From assembly GCF_001183545.1 (NCBI RefSeq), contig NZ_KQ236688.1:773149-837148 (forward strand): DNA of 64,000 nucleotides, in the 5' to 3' direction. Position 1 is the stretch's first letter, and each line of letters starts with the position of its first letter. The stretch comes from Cellvibrio sp. pealriver. GTDB lineage: Bacteria; Pseudomonadota; Gammaproteobacteria; Pseudomonadales; Cellvibrionaceae. The position numbers and the translations under genes are program-made. Positions 44,601 to 52,541 of the stretch are shown in pieces. The notes below the pieces were generated by a model, which worked only from the letters and a program-made list of their open reading frames with translations, had not been told where the DNA came from and made no database searches.

Positions 44601-45931
44601 AAGAGGTCAATGATGTGCCTGAAACCACCGGCAGTATCGTCATCAATAATGTTGAAGACGCGGCTGGTGATCAGGTTGATTTATGGGCCTTGTTTAGCGA
44701 TGAGGAAACTGCCACCCGCAATCTGGTGTTTTCTGTCGTTAGCAATAGCAACCCGGCCTTGGCGAGCAATGCGAGTATTGATCTTGCCACCGGTAAATTG
44801 CAGTTGAACTATGGTGCCAATCAATTTGGCAGCAGCGATGTCGTGGTGCGTGCACAAGATGAGCAGGGCGCTTGGGTTGATGCATTGGTACGCATCCATA
44901 TCGCCTCGGTAAACGATGTGCCTGTGTCGAGCGGCATGGCGGATATTAGCGTCAAGGCTGGCACCGCACCTCAGCAGATGAATTTGCGCACCGTATTTAG
45001 CGATGTGGAAAATGGCACCACGCTCAGTTGGACGCTGATGCAAAACAGCAATAATAGCGCGGTTCCCAGTATTCAAATCGACCCGGCTACTGGCCTTATG
45101 ACGCTCTCGTTTGCCTCTCAAACCGGTGGCGAGTCAACCATTACTCTGCGCGCGAAAGACAGCGATGGCGCTTGGGTAGAAACCTCGTTTAAAGTCACTG
45201 TAGCTGCGTTGGAAAAGCCACCCGTTACTGTGCCGCCGGTAGAGCCGCCAACCCCTCCAACAACGCCGCCTACCACACCTCCAACAACACCGCCTACCAC
45301 AGATGGGCCAAAAACCCCTGATGGTGCAGATACAGATCTGCCCGAGATTCCCGGTGAATTGCCAAATCAGGGTGGCAATAACAGCCTTGAGCCACTGCTT
45401 CCCGATGGCTTGGACGCCCAACAAATTATCGTGGAAACCGGCGATAGCAACCACACTGACGCGGTGATTAACGATAAGTCCAGCCGCGATTATGAACGTG
45501 CTGAGGAGATCAATAGCGATGGCAATGTTCCGCTTACCACCTTAACCGCCTCACCTAATTTGGCAGGCTTGATTGCGCCAGACGCCGGTTTTGCCCCTTG
45601 GGAAGAGGCGGATTTTGATAATGAAGTGCGCCGTTTGCGCGCCCAAATGGATGAGGCCATGGTAGAAGAGCAGGATCGCAGGGCCGTGGTGGCTGGTCTG
45701 ACTTTTTCTGTCACTACCGGTTTGCTGGTGTGGTCTTTGCGCGCGAGCAGTCTATTGTTAACCATGATGTCTATGCTGCCGCTCTGGCGCGGGCTTGATC
45801 CGCTGCCTATCCTGGAAGAAGTAAACAAAAAGAAAAAAGAATTGGAGCAGCAGCGTAAAGATAAAATTAAGGAAGACAGGGAGGCTCACGAAGTGGGTTA
45901 TCTTTTTGATCAGGTTAACAAAAAAGAGTGA
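38636..45931 (+). CDS. Giant LEPR/DUF4347/cadherin-like repeat surface protein
   Basis: A 2431-residue protein. The N-terminus carries a LEPR-XLL type motif (ALEPRLLFSA) instead of a classic signal peptide. A DUF4347 domain at about residues 86-255 shows His148 (ISHG) and Cys191 (YGCD), an arrangement resembling the catalytic dyad of caspase/CHAT-type peptidases. After two cadherin-like repeats come twelve dystroglycan-type cadherin/Ig units of about 100 residues (pattern LPxWLxFxxxTRTFSGTP). They are interrupted once by a non-repeat beta domain at about 41430-41880. The tail is Pro/Thr-rich. A transmembrane-like stretch near residues 2350-2380 is followed by a Lys-rich end. Adhesin or envelope-anchored protein is inferred; start ATG chosen for the LEPR motif. 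Confidence 0.87.
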   Translation: MSRSPRRPLIEALEPRLLFSATADIAVFDDGNSDWLSLAQAAEQVDLVSIYMPDTPPMMEGQDSGLQSVPDTDPQADIAPNTQSSATTLVFVDTGVDGYQILVEDIRNRTDADSTAIVYLDTTQDGIAQISNYLASASSISVIHVISHGVTGNLMLGNQVLNENYIDQYAQQFVAWNMALSDEADILLYGCDLAANQSGINLLRQLSDLTGADVAASNDHTGNSREGGDWVLEIKYGQIDAPELFSAKSYLEWQGLLAGSNPPSGTDISIPIAAGSAYTIYAASFGFHETVDSPWDVMAGVKVTTLPTNGTLTLSGIAITAGQTVTKSDIDFGFLKYTPDAAAVAAGASSYTFQVQDNGASNTLDMTPNTMSFTISGAVNQAPVGTNNVIDTQEDTPKVLTAANFGFSDPDGNSFAGVKITAIGGGGTFSVTGSGPVSVNQFVTIADINAGKLIFTPAANENATNYAVLTFQVRDDGGTAGGGVDTDQSANNLQIDVSYVNDNPVNTVPAGPITTVEDTTVAISGVSISDIDDYNLWDVEVTLSVSHGVLSVSGGSAAISGSGTATVVLTGTMAQINATLAATLNYTPASNFFGADVFTIVTNDKGAGRTGDFDKTDTDTVAINVTSVNDAPIVANAIPDQSTNEESLYSYTFPANTFNDVDGNTLTYTATLSDGNPLPAWLNFNAGTRTFSGVPDDGDIGTISIRVTANDGFGGTVNETFDLTIVNINDLPFVNIPIPNQNATEDAAFSYTFPSNAFGDGDLGTSFTYTATLVDGSPLPGWLSFDSATRTFSGTPVNADVGTLSIKVIATDSAGATVSDNFDIVIANSNDAPTVANQIPNQTATENALYNYTFPINTFHDQDVGDTLTYTAQRPGGAPLPAWLTFDAATRTFSGTPSNGDVGNITIEVIANDGTTSLSDFFDLQVDNVGATNVNYESSGPATNTQSLSSGVPLYQSFAHDSVGATYTIDSIILQIRKDPSASAQTITVSLISSTYNGTVVASDTKTSAGLNTVLSWEAFDFSGVALNDNQIYFIKVETTSFDGLVSVGIHNTNVYPNGSYHSSTGTPDPDRDLAFQVSSGINNNPQIANPIPNQSATEDAAFNFQFAANTFSDADGDTLTYSATMADGSALPGWLNFDAATRTFSGTPVNADVGTISIKVTADDAKGGTPATDTFDLVIANTNDAPTIANSIPNQNATEDAAFNFTFAANTFSDVDVGDTLTYSAQLAGGGALPAWLSFNGGTRTFSGTPTNDFVGTVSIDVIASDGNGGTVTDTFDIVVANTNDAPTVANAIPNQNATEDAAFNFQFAANTFADPDVGDTLIYSAQLAGGGALPAWLSFNGGTRTFSGTPTNDFVGTVSIDVIASDGNGGTVTDTFDIVVANTNDAPTVANAIPNQNATENVAFNFQFAANTFADSDVGDTLSYSAQLAGGGALPTWLSFDAATRTFSGTPTNAFVGTVSIDIIANDGNGGTVTDTFDIVVANTNDAPTVANAIPNQNATENVAFNFQFAANTFADSDVGDTLSYSAQLAGGGALPTWLSFDAATRTFSGTPTNAFVGTVSIDVIANDGNGGTVTDTFDIVVANTNDAPTVANPIPNQNATEDAAFNFQFAANTFADSDVGDTLSYSAQLAGGGALPAWLSFDAATRTFSGTPTNAFVGTVSIDVIANDGNGGTVTDTFDIVVANTNDAPTVAFPIADQSATENTAFNFTFGANVFADQDVGDTLTYSAQLAGGAPLPTWLSFNSATRTFSGTPALGDVGSINIEVTANDGQGGSVSDSFVLTVTSLPVNAPPFVQSPIADQVAAENQRFDFSFPVSTFVDPEGDPLRYSAQLVGGGPLPAWLSFDAATRSFSGTPTAGDIGSINVLVTASDANGGSISDSFVIVVNNVNDAPVLVNPPANQTALEDLPFSVTFLASMFTDADVGTTLVYSAQLAGGAPLPSWLVFDAATLSFSGTPSQADVGNLSIQIIASDGMAAATAQFELTVEEVNDVPETTGSIVINNVEDAAGDQVDLWALFSDEETATRNLVFSVVSNSNPALASNASIDLATGKLQLNYGANQFGSSDVVVRAQDEQGAWVDALVRIHIASVNDVPVSSGMADISVKAGTAPQQMNLRTVFSDVENGTTLSWTLMQNSNNSAVPSIQIDPATGLMTLSFASQTGGESTITLRAKDSDGAWVETSFKVTVAALEKPPVTVPPVEPPTPPTTPPTTPPTTPPTTDGPKTPDGADTDLPEIPGELPNQGGNNSLEPLLPDGLDAQQIIVETGDSNHTDAVINDKSSRDYERAEEINSDGNVPLTTLTASPNLAGLIAPDAGFAPWEEADFDNEVRRLRAQMDEAMVEEQDRRAVVAGLTFSVTTGLLVWSLRASSLLLTMMSMLPLWRGLDPLPILEEVNKKKKELEQQRKDKIKEDREAHEVGYLFDQVNKKE
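42185..43699 (+). repeat. Five tandem 303-bp repeats inside the giant protein gene
   Basis: Units begin at 42185, 42488, 42791, 43094 and 43397, each exactly 303 bp (101 codons), starting at the NDAPT motif. Neighbouring units are nearly identical at the DNA level, while flanking units (before 42185 and after 43700) are diverged. This points to recent duplication or gene conversion. Copy number may vary between strains and assemblies. Confidence 0.93.
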
Positions 45932-46108
45932 GATATTTCATTGATGAAAATAATGTTTATTATTGGTTCATTAATATTGAAAAATTGAATTGAGAGAGTG
46001 TCTTTATAAATTCGATGAACTGTCAAAAGACCAAATAGTTTTCAAACGTTTAATTTGAATCTTTTGTGAGTAAATCCGTCCTTGGACATAAATAAAAATT
46101 GAAAGTGT

Positions 46109-49100
46109 TTAGTGGACAGAGGGAACAATCTTTATATCATCAATAGTGGCGTCATACATTTTGCCATTACTGGATACAAATGAAGCACGCAGTTGGTAAA
46201 ACTGGCCTGTGGGTAGCTCGGCACTAGGGATTAGATCTTCAAACGAAAAGGTCATGGTGGATTTTCCTGATTCAGTTTTTAAGGCGCTTGCATCTATTAG
46301 GACTCTGTCTTTCACTGGGACCCATTTGGATTGAAAATGGCGCAGCCAAAAGCGAATTCCCCCTTCATCTGACGCAATAACTCTATTACCTGATCCGGCG
46401 TGGTATTCGACGGTTAAAGTAATTTTATCGTTTTGAGTCCATACCTTATCGCGCAATTTTTTCTCATTCGTAAATTTTATAAAGGGTGCGATGGTCGGCG
46501 CCACGTGCAGTTTTATGGTGTCTTTGACAGTAGGTTGTTTTGCGGAAGCTACTTTGATAATTGCAGTGCCGGGTTGTAGTGCGGTGATTGTTCCCGCTGC
46601 ATCTACCCGCACGACTTTTATATTGCTACTGCTCCAGATGAGTTCCGAGTTGTCGGCATGAGCTGGAAATAAAGTAGCAGTGAGTGTAAGGCTTTCACCC
46701 ACCAATAATTTTGTCGGTGATGGTTCGAGTGTTAGCGATTTTGCGGGCACGGCAAACCAAGGCTCAATGGTAATGTTGCTCTGCGCATTTACTCCATTAG
46801 TGGGGCTGGTGGCCGTTATAGTCGCGCTTTGACCAATGTTACCCAGCGCGGTGATTTGGCCTTGCTGATCTACAGCGATAATATTTTCATCGCTTGATGA
46901 CCATTGCAGCCGGGTGTCACCATTGGCTGGTGTTAAGTGGGCGGAGAGATTTAATTTTGTACCTTGGCGTAGATTTGTTTGTGCCGGTTCAAGGCGAAGA
47001 CTTTCTAAATCTGCTTTGTTGGTATCAAATAATTGATTGGCAGGTTTGTTGGTGAAATTTTGAATTTCACCATTGCGCCATCTAATACTGATGCGCTCAA
47101 TTGTTTGTGCATTCCCTAAACCAAAATGCACAATGTTTAGCAGGCTTTGGGAAAAAATTCCTCCCGCTGAACCTACCCGTTTGCGATAAACACCTTGCGC
47201 GGTGGTGATTTTAACTTCAGCGCCTATGGCATCCACATGGGCTTTAGGTGAATAGCCCACTCGTACTAATGCGTAATGTCCGGTTTCATTTTTTTTGTTG
47301 CGATAAAGATACCATTCACCACCTTCACTGCCATTTAATAGGTCTAGGCCGCCATCCAAATCAAAATCAAAGGCATGGCCCATATCACCATTGCCGGGGC
47401 CGCCAACATCATTGGCGCCGTGTTGTGTCAGCGTGTAGAAATGACCTTTGCCATCGTTTAATAGTATGTAATCAGAAATGCGCGCGCCAATATTCCCCCA
47501 GCGATAAAGAAATAAATCCGGATGGCTGTCGTTATTAAAATCACCCGTGGTGACACCCAATGTATTACCGCCGGGTTGAATCTGCCATGCGTGTGATACG
47601 TCAGTGAATTTTCCACCGTCATTGCGCAATAGAATGTCATCCATGTTGCGATTCTCGGGAATAAATTCGGTAGTGGCGCTAGTGACACCAGAGAGGCTAA
47701 ATTTAAAATTCCAAAAAATATCCCCGTTGCGAACTAATGCGGCTTTCCAGCGGCCTTTGCCCAAGTAACCAAAATAAACACCATTTTTCGCAATATTATC
47801 CGGCCAGCCTTGCGCTTCGCTTGGATCTATTTCCAGCTCCTGTCTAGCAGAAAGCATTTTTGATGTTTTTTTGCTACCCAGAAAAAAAGGATAATCTTTT
47901 CCTCTGAATTCACCTTGTGCGAGAAAATAATAATTGTGCAATTTGATTTTTCCTGCAGCGGTGAATTCGAATTTATCCACACCTTTAAAACCGCGTGGTT
48001 TGATCGAAAACTCCTGCGTGATGGGGTCGTGATCGACTGCGGGTGCTTCGCCTTTGCCGTGTTCAACTTCTTTGCCGCGTGCGAGGTAAAGATCCTGATC
48101 CCCATCATTGTCGATATCCAAATCGGCAACTGCCATTATGTTATGTAGGGCGATGACCTCGGCAGGAAATTGCGCGGTAATATCGGTGAAGGTAAAATCG
48201 CCATTGCCCAGCCAAACCGAAAGCGGGCCAAATAAAATCACATCATCAATATTGTCGTGATTTAAATCGGTCACCAAAGAGCGCGAAGGTTCCTGATCTT
48301 GCAAGTCTGCGATTGTGCGTTGCGTAAAAGTTCCATCACCTTTATTTTCGTAAAAAAAATGTTGCGGCTTTTCATGGGTAAGGCTGGATTCGTTAATGAG
48401 CATTAAATCCAAATCGCCATCCAAATCCATATCTGACCATTGTGCGGCGCGGCCACGGCCTCCTTTGTTGATACCTACATCACCTGTAGTGAGTATCATT
48501 GTGCCATTGTCATTGGTATAGAAATTGGCTTTGGAGGGATCTGTGCCATTGCCGCCACCTTGGGTGACAACCAAATCCAGATCGCCATCATTATCGTAAT
48601 CACCAGCAGCGGTGCCGTGCAGATCGTGCATAAACCAGCGCGCCAGATTTTGACTGTGTTTGGTTACAGTACCATCGCCATTATTCCAATAAAGTTTGCT
48701 GCTCTCTTCATTGTGATTATTCACAATGAAATCGTAATCGCCGTCGTTATCTATATCGGCGATTGTGGGGCCCCCGTATTTAATTGAACTGACTTTATCT
48801 ATACCAGCGCTAACGGAGATGTCTTCGAATTGAGGTACATGCTGATCGGGGATATCTATAAATTCAAGACGCTGAATGTTGAGTATTGCGTTGTTGGCTC
48901 TAAGGCTGAGCTTAAGTTTTCCCGGCGCAGGAAGTTTGATGAGCGCGGTTAATTGCTGCTGACCAGAGTGCGGAATATCAATATTGTCGAGCAGTAATTC
49001 ATCGTTGGCGTAAAGACTAAAGTTGGCATAGTTTTTTGGGTTGTCGACGACTAACACCATTTTTTTTATTAAACTGCCTTGAACCTGATATTGAATTGTT

Positions 49101-49234
49101 TTCGGTGTTACAGGGTCGAGATCAATATCGCTGACAAGGGCGGCGGCCTGACTGTTGATTGCGCTTAGGAGCAAAACTGTGCAGAGAAACGATAGATATT
49201 GAAGGCAGGAATAGGGTACTTTTTTTATCATCAT
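46109..49234 (-). CDS. FG-GAP/VCBS repeat protein with UnbV/ASPIC and Big2 domains
   Basis: A 1041-residue exported protein (signal peptide SFLCTVLLLSAINSQAAA). The N-terminal beta domain is followed from residue 140 by repeated calcium-binding-type FG-GAP/VCBS blades (DIDNDGDYDFIV, DYDNDGDLDLVV, DMDLDGDLDLML, DFNNDSHPDLFL). A UnbV/ASPIC module follows near residues 660-720 (GAEVKITTAQG, VHFGLG, ISIRWRNG). Two Big2 immunoglobulin-like domains come next (LRLEPAQTNL and LTLEPSPTKLLVGES), and a C-terminal beta domain ends the protein. It probably folds as a beta-propeller on the surface or in the periplasm, binding glycan or protein. It lies between the giant protein and the IclR gene; an operator-like site lies upstream. 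Confidence 0.85.
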   Translation of the reverse strand: MMIKKVPYSCLQYLSFLCTVLLLSAINSQAAALVSDIDLDPVTPKTIQYQVQGSLIKKMVLVVDNPKNYANFSLYANDELLLDNIDIPHSGQQQLTALIKLPAPGKLKLSLRANNAILNIQRLEFIDIPDQHVPQFEDISVSAGIDKVSSIKYGGPTIADIDNDGDYDFIVNNHNEESSKLYWNNGDGTVTKHSQNLARWFMHDLHGTAAGDYDNDGDLDLVVTQGGGNGTDPSKANFYTNDNGTMILTTGDVGINKGGRGRAAQWSDMDLDGDLDLMLINESSLTHEKPQHFFYENKGDGTFTQRTIADLQDQEPSRSLVTDLNHDNIDDVILFGPLSVWLGNGDFTFTDITAQFPAEVIALHNIMAVADLDIDNDGDQDLYLARGKEVEHGKGEAPAVDHDPITQEFSIKPRGFKGVDKFEFTAAGKIKLHNYYFLAQGEFRGKDYPFFLGSKKTSKMLSARQELEIDPSEAQGWPDNIAKNGVYFGYLGKGRWKAALVRNGDIFWNFKFSLSGVTSATTEFIPENRNMDDILLRNDGGKFTDVSHAWQIQPGGNTLGVTTGDFNNDSHPDLFLYRWGNIGARISDYILLNDGKGHFYTLTQHGANDVGGPGNGDMGHAFDFDLDGGLDLLNGSEGGEWYLYRNKKNETGHYALVRVGYSPKAHVDAIGAEVKITTAQGVYRKRVGSAGGIFSQSLLNIVHFGLGNAQTIERISIRWRNGEIQNFTNKPANQLFDTNKADLESLRLEPAQTNLRQGTKLNLSAHLTPANGDTRLQWSSSDENIIAVDQQGQITALGNIGQSATITATSPTNGVNAQSNITIEPWFAVPAKSLTLEPSPTKLLVGESLTLTATLFPAHADNSELIWSSSNIKVVRVDAAGTITALQPGTAIIKVASAKQPTVKDTIKLHVAPTIAPFIKFTNEKKLRDKVWTQNDKITLTVEYHAGSGNRVIASDEGGIRFWLRHFQSKWVPVKDRVLIDASALKTESGKSTMTFSFEDLIPSAELPTGQFYQLRASFVSSNGKMYDATIDDIKIVPSVH

Positions 49235-49349
49235 CTAACTCACCATAAAGTTATAACGGTAGGTATGGCGGCATCACGCAGCGCATTAATGTGCTACTTG
49301 ATGCGGCCGAGCCTAAACTTTAACTCAGTGTTCGGACTGGCGATAGTTA

Positions 49350-49361
49350 AATGTTGACAAA
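49350..49361. promoter_or_regulatory. Degenerate operator-like motif, site 2
   Basis: AATGTTGACAAA, differing from the AATGTTAACAAT form in two positions, preceded by AGTT. It lies between the IclR stop and the start of the FG-GAP gene (116 bases upstream of it). Weakest of the six sites. Confidence 0.35.
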
Positions 49362-49384
49362 ATTTGATGAAGGGAGGGCGCGAG

Positions 49385-50155
49385 TTACAAATCCCCTAGC
49401 TGCTGCGCAATTTTATTTGCAGTGGTCACTACCCGTGTGTGCAGTTCTTCCTGTGCTATAGCGGTGCTCCAGTGCGACTTGAGCGGCGAAATAGCCAATG
49501 CCGCAATCACTTTACCCTCTGGTCTACCAATGAGCGCGGCAAAATCGGTGGCGCCTTCGATAAAAGGGCTTGGTGCCGCGAGGTAGCCATTTTGTTTTAT
49601 CGGTTCCAATTCGTTGATCAGGGCAGTGCGTTTATTTTTACTGAGTTTGGCGTAGTCGGCGTCGCGCTCCAAAATCATATCGCGCACGGCTGGGTTGCTA
49701 TTGGCAAGTAACACCTTGCCTGCCGTGGTTGTCATGGTGGGGAATAGGGAGCCTTCACTCATATTGAGCGAGATAGGACTGTGGCCGCGCGCGTGCACAA
49801 TAATCATGGTCTGGCTTTGGTAGAGCATCGCCAAATAGCAGGATTGGCCAATGTTGACCGCCAGATCTTCCATATAGGGCAGCGCGCATTGGCGCATTTG
49901 ATCGATAGGCGAAATACTGCGCGATAGGTTGTACAGCTTGAGCGACAGCCGATAGCGCCCCGATAGTTCATCTCTCACCAAATAACCCCGCGCCTCCAGG
50001 CCGACCAGCACCCGATAAATATCATTGGGGTTGCGCCCCAAACCTTGGGCGATCTCAGTTTGAGATTTGGGCATCTCCTGAGTCACCAGGTATTCCAATA
50101 TATCCAGCCCTTTATCCAGAGCGGGAACCGCGTATTTATTGCTGGCAGTAGTCAA
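49385..50155 (-). CDS. IclR family transcriptional regulator
   Basis: A 256-residue IclR-type regulator with an N-terminal winged helix-turn-helix (LDILEYLVTQEMPKSQTEIAQGLG, NDIYRVLVGLEARGYLVRD) and a C-terminal effector domain (QSCYLAMLYQSQTMIIVHA, LPTMTTTAGKVLLA-like residues, DFAALIGRPEGKVIAALAI). Such proteins usually respond to aromatic or sugar-derived acids. It is divergent from the PhyH gene, and two operator-like motifs flank it (49350 and 50388), so it is the best candidate in this window for the regulator of that motif. This is inference. Confidence 0.92.
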   Translation of the reverse strand: MTTASNKYAVPALDKGLDILEYLVTQEMPKSQTEIAQGLGRNPNDIYRVLVGLEARGYLVRDELSGRYRLSLKLYNLSRSISPIDQMRQCALPYMEDLAVNIGQSCYLAMLYQSQTMIIVHARGHSPISLNMSEGSLFPTMTTTAGKVLLANSNPAVRDMILERDADYAKLSKNKRTALINELEPIKQNGYLAAPSPFIEGATDFAALIGRPEGKVIAALAISPLKSHWSTAIAQEELHTRVVTTANKIAQQLGDL

Positions 50156-50387
50156 AGTCGTTTGATCCTATTGTCTGGTGTCTAGCTCGATTTTTCAGGG
50201 TGAGGCAAGCCATGCATTCTTGTCCATCAACTGGCTCACCCGCAAATTAGTTCATTCACAAAAATACCCTATCCGCCGTCAAATAAACAGAAATTACCGG
50301 TTTTGAGTATAGGTTTTTTTATTTTTATAGAAATAAAGTATTTATATATAAATAAAATGCTTGCCTTTTAATATCTGTTAAATGATG

Positions 50388-50399
50388 ATTGTTAGCAAT
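50388..50399. promoter_or_regulatory. Shared operator-like motif, site 3
   Basis: ATTGTTAGCAAT, one base from the perfect palindrome ATTGTTAACAAT. On the opposite strand it reads ATTGCTAACAAT, identical to the site at 62987. It lies 37 bases upstream of the PhyH start, within the likely promoter. Confidence 0.6.
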
Positions 50400-50435
50400 G
50401 CAAGCATGCAGACATAACCCCTTGGAGACCAGATA

Positions 50436-51200
50436 ATGAATGCAAGAAAACTGACTCAAGAACAGATTGATGCCTACCATCGCGATGGCTATGTGATTGT
50501 GCGTGGCTACTACACGCCAGAAGAAATCAAACGCTTACAGGATGCCGCCTTTAATGACGACTCTTTAAATGAGCGAGCCTGGCAGAAAAAAGATGGCACC
50601 GGAAAGGTGAGCAAGGTGTGCTTGTGGCAACAAACAGGCGATGATTTTTACAGTATGTTTTCCCGTGGTCGTCGTTTGGTGGATACCGCAGAAACCTTAA
50701 TTGGTGAGCCGATTTATCACACCAGTACCAAAATTATGATGAAAGAACCCTTTGTGGGTGGTGCCTGGGAATGGCATCAGGATTTTGGTTACTGGCATCG
50801 CGATAACCTTATGCTGTATCCAAAATCCTTGAGTTGTATGGTGGCAATTAACCGTGCAACGGTAGAGAACGGCTGTCTACAAGTGTTGAGAGGATCGCAT
50901 CATTTAGGGCGTTTGGATCACAGTAAAACCGGTGATCAAAAAGGTGCTGATATGTTGTTTGTGAACGAAGCAATGAAATATCACGAGCTGATCAATGTTG
51001 AATTGGAGCCGGGTGATACTTTGTTTTTCCATTGCAATTTGCTGCACAAATCCAATGAGAATCGGTCATCCGAACCGCGCTGGTCCATGATTTGTGCCTA
51101 CAACGCCATCACCAATCAGGCGTTCCAGGAAAACGAAGCGATTTATTATCCTTTGTATCCCGTTGATGATGACGCCATTCTGAATTGGAAGGCTGCATAA
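50436..51200 (+). CDS. Phytanoyl-CoA dioxygenase (PhyH) family protein
   Basis: A 254-residue Fe(II)/2-oxoglutarate oxygenase of the PhyH family. The first metal motif is HQDFGYWHRD, giving HxD, near residue 109. The distal His lies in LFFHCNLLHKSNENRS, followed by Arg in SEPRWSM, which would bind 2-oxoglutarate. The N-terminal segment ITQEQIDAYHRDGYVIVRGYYTPEEI is typical. GGAG precedes the ATG. The partner gene is an NHL-type protein after a terminator. Substrate unknown; a hydroxylation step in a catabolic or small-molecule pathway is plausible. Confidence 0.9.
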   Translation: MNARKLTQEQIDAYHRDGYVIVRGYYTPEEIKRLQDAAFNDDSLNERAWQKKDGTGKVSKVCLWQQTGDDFYSMFSRGRRLVDTAETLIGEPIYHTSTKIMMKEPFVGGAWEWHQDFGYWHRDNLMLYPKSLSCMVAINRATVENGCLQVLRGSHHLGRLDHSKTGDQKGADMLFVNEAMKYHELINVELEPGDTLFFHCNLLHKSNENRSSEPRWSMICAYNAITNQAFQENEAIYYPLYPVDDDAILNWKAA

Positions 51201-51226
51201 CTTTTTCAGTCGTGTTGTTGATTATT

Positions 51227-51260
51227 GCTCTGCCGGAGTAGTGCTCGGCAGAGCTTTTTT
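51227..51260 (+). terminator. Terminator between PhyH and NHL genes
   Basis: A perfect stem GCTCTGCCG / CGGCAGAGC with a nine-base loop and T7. The downstream gene starts at 51288, so the two genes are partly separated. Confidence 0.85.
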
Positions 51261-51287
51261 ATTGTTTTATTCGGAGCTTGCCCGCCA

Positions 51288-52373
51288 ATGATTAAGCAAA
51301 ATATTCCCTTGCCCAAATCCAATATTGATCCACATGGTCTGATTGTAGGGCAGGGCGATTTTCAATATCGGGTTAATAGTCACTGGGGTTTGCTTGATGC
51401 GCAAAAAACGCCGGTAGAAAATTGTCATGGCTTGGCGATGGATTCGCAGGGGCGCATAGTGATGGTGACCGATCATCCGCGCAATAACGTGATTGTGTAT
51501 AACAAGGATGGCAAATTGCTCGATGCCTGGGGCACGCAATTTCCGGGAGCACATGCGCTGCGCATTGTTAATGAAAACGGTGAAGATGTTATTTATTTGG
51601 TGGATAGTGGTTGGGTGCTGAATCGCAATTGGGATGGCAAATCTACCGATGATTGGGCATCACCCTACAATAAAGTGATTGCGCAAAGTGGCTTCATCGC
51701 TAAGCTCACCTTGGATGGCCGTTTGATTTATACCATTGGTCATCCACAAACAATTGGGGTCTATCGCCCGGATCAACCTTTTCGCCCGACCGACATAGCC
51801 GTGGCGCCCAATGGCGATCTCTACATTACCGATGGCTACGGCTCGGATTATCTACTGCAGTACGACGCCAATGGGTGTTACATTCGTCACTGGGGTGGTG
51901 GCGATAACGCCAACCCTGCACACAATTTAAAAAACACCCACGGCATAGAAGTGGATTTACGCAATCCGCAAGATCCGCATTTGATGGTGAGCTCACGCGC
52001 AGAGCGAGCATTAAAATTATTTGAACTCAATGGCGATTATCGCGGAGCAATCGATGCGGCCGGAGCTTACATAGGTGGGCCGGTGTTTAGCGGCGATCAT
52101 TTTTTTGCCCCGGTATGTTGGTCGCACATCGATGGAAAAAATGCCGACGATTCAGGTTTTATTAGTGTGTTCGATCGCGACAATCGTGTTGTCGCTAATT
52201 TAGGTGGTACTCAGCCTGAATATATCAATGGTGTTTTGCAGCCTATGCGCAGCACCTGGGATGTATTTAACCACTGCCACGCACTTTGCGTGGATGAAGA
52301 TGAAAACTTGTATGTAGGTCAGTGGCGAGCAAATCAAACTTATCCGTTCAAATTGGAGCGGGTGTCAGGCTAA
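51288..52373 (+). CDS. NHL-repeat / six-bladed beta-propeller protein
   Basis: A 361-residue soluble protein without a signal peptide. ATG 51288 follows GGAG by about 12 bases; longer readings start inside the terminator. Repeated blades of the NHL/SMP-30 type are visible: HGLAMDSQGRIVMVTDHPRNNVIVYNK, FRPTDIAVAPNGDLYITDGYGSDYLLQYD, THGIEVDLRNPQDPHLMVS and HALCVDEDENLYVGQW. Such propellers act as lactonases or as lyases for peptidyl-hydroxyglycine-like substrates. Pairing with an upstream PhyH oxygenase suggests hydroxylation followed by hydrolysis or cleavage, but this is inference. Confidence 0.82.
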   Translation: MIKQNIPLPKSNIDPHGLIVGQGDFQYRVNSHWGLLDAQKTPVENCHGLAMDSQGRIVMVTDHPRNNVIVYNKDGKLLDAWGTQFPGAHALRIVNENGEDVIYLVDSGWVLNRNWDGKSTDDWASPYNKVIAQSGFIAKLTLDGRLIYTIGHPQTIGVYRPDQPFRPTDIAVAPNGDLYITDGYGSDYLLQYDANGCYIRHWGGGDNANPAHNLKNTHGIEVDLRNPQDPHLMVSSRAERALKLFELNGDYRGAIDAAGAYIGGPVFSGDHFFAPVCWSHIDGKNADDSGFISVFDRDNRVVANLGGTQPEYINGVLQPMRSTWDVFNHCHALCVDEDENLYVGQWRANQTYPFKLERVSG

Positions 52374-52541
52374 CTGCTCATTCTAAAGCGTTATTCCATT
52401 TTGAATCTATTGCGAGCGTTTAATGAAAAATTTAGACGTTCGACAATTATATTTTCAGGTATATTCTATAAGGATAAAGAGTCAATGGGTGTAATCAGTT
52501 GTTATAGGTGATTTCACTATCACAAAGGTCAATTGTTGCCG

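Noticed and set aside
51225..51287. Longer start for the NHL protein at 51225
   Set aside because: This reading begins in the terminator stem and would add unrelated residues; ATG 51288 is sufficient.
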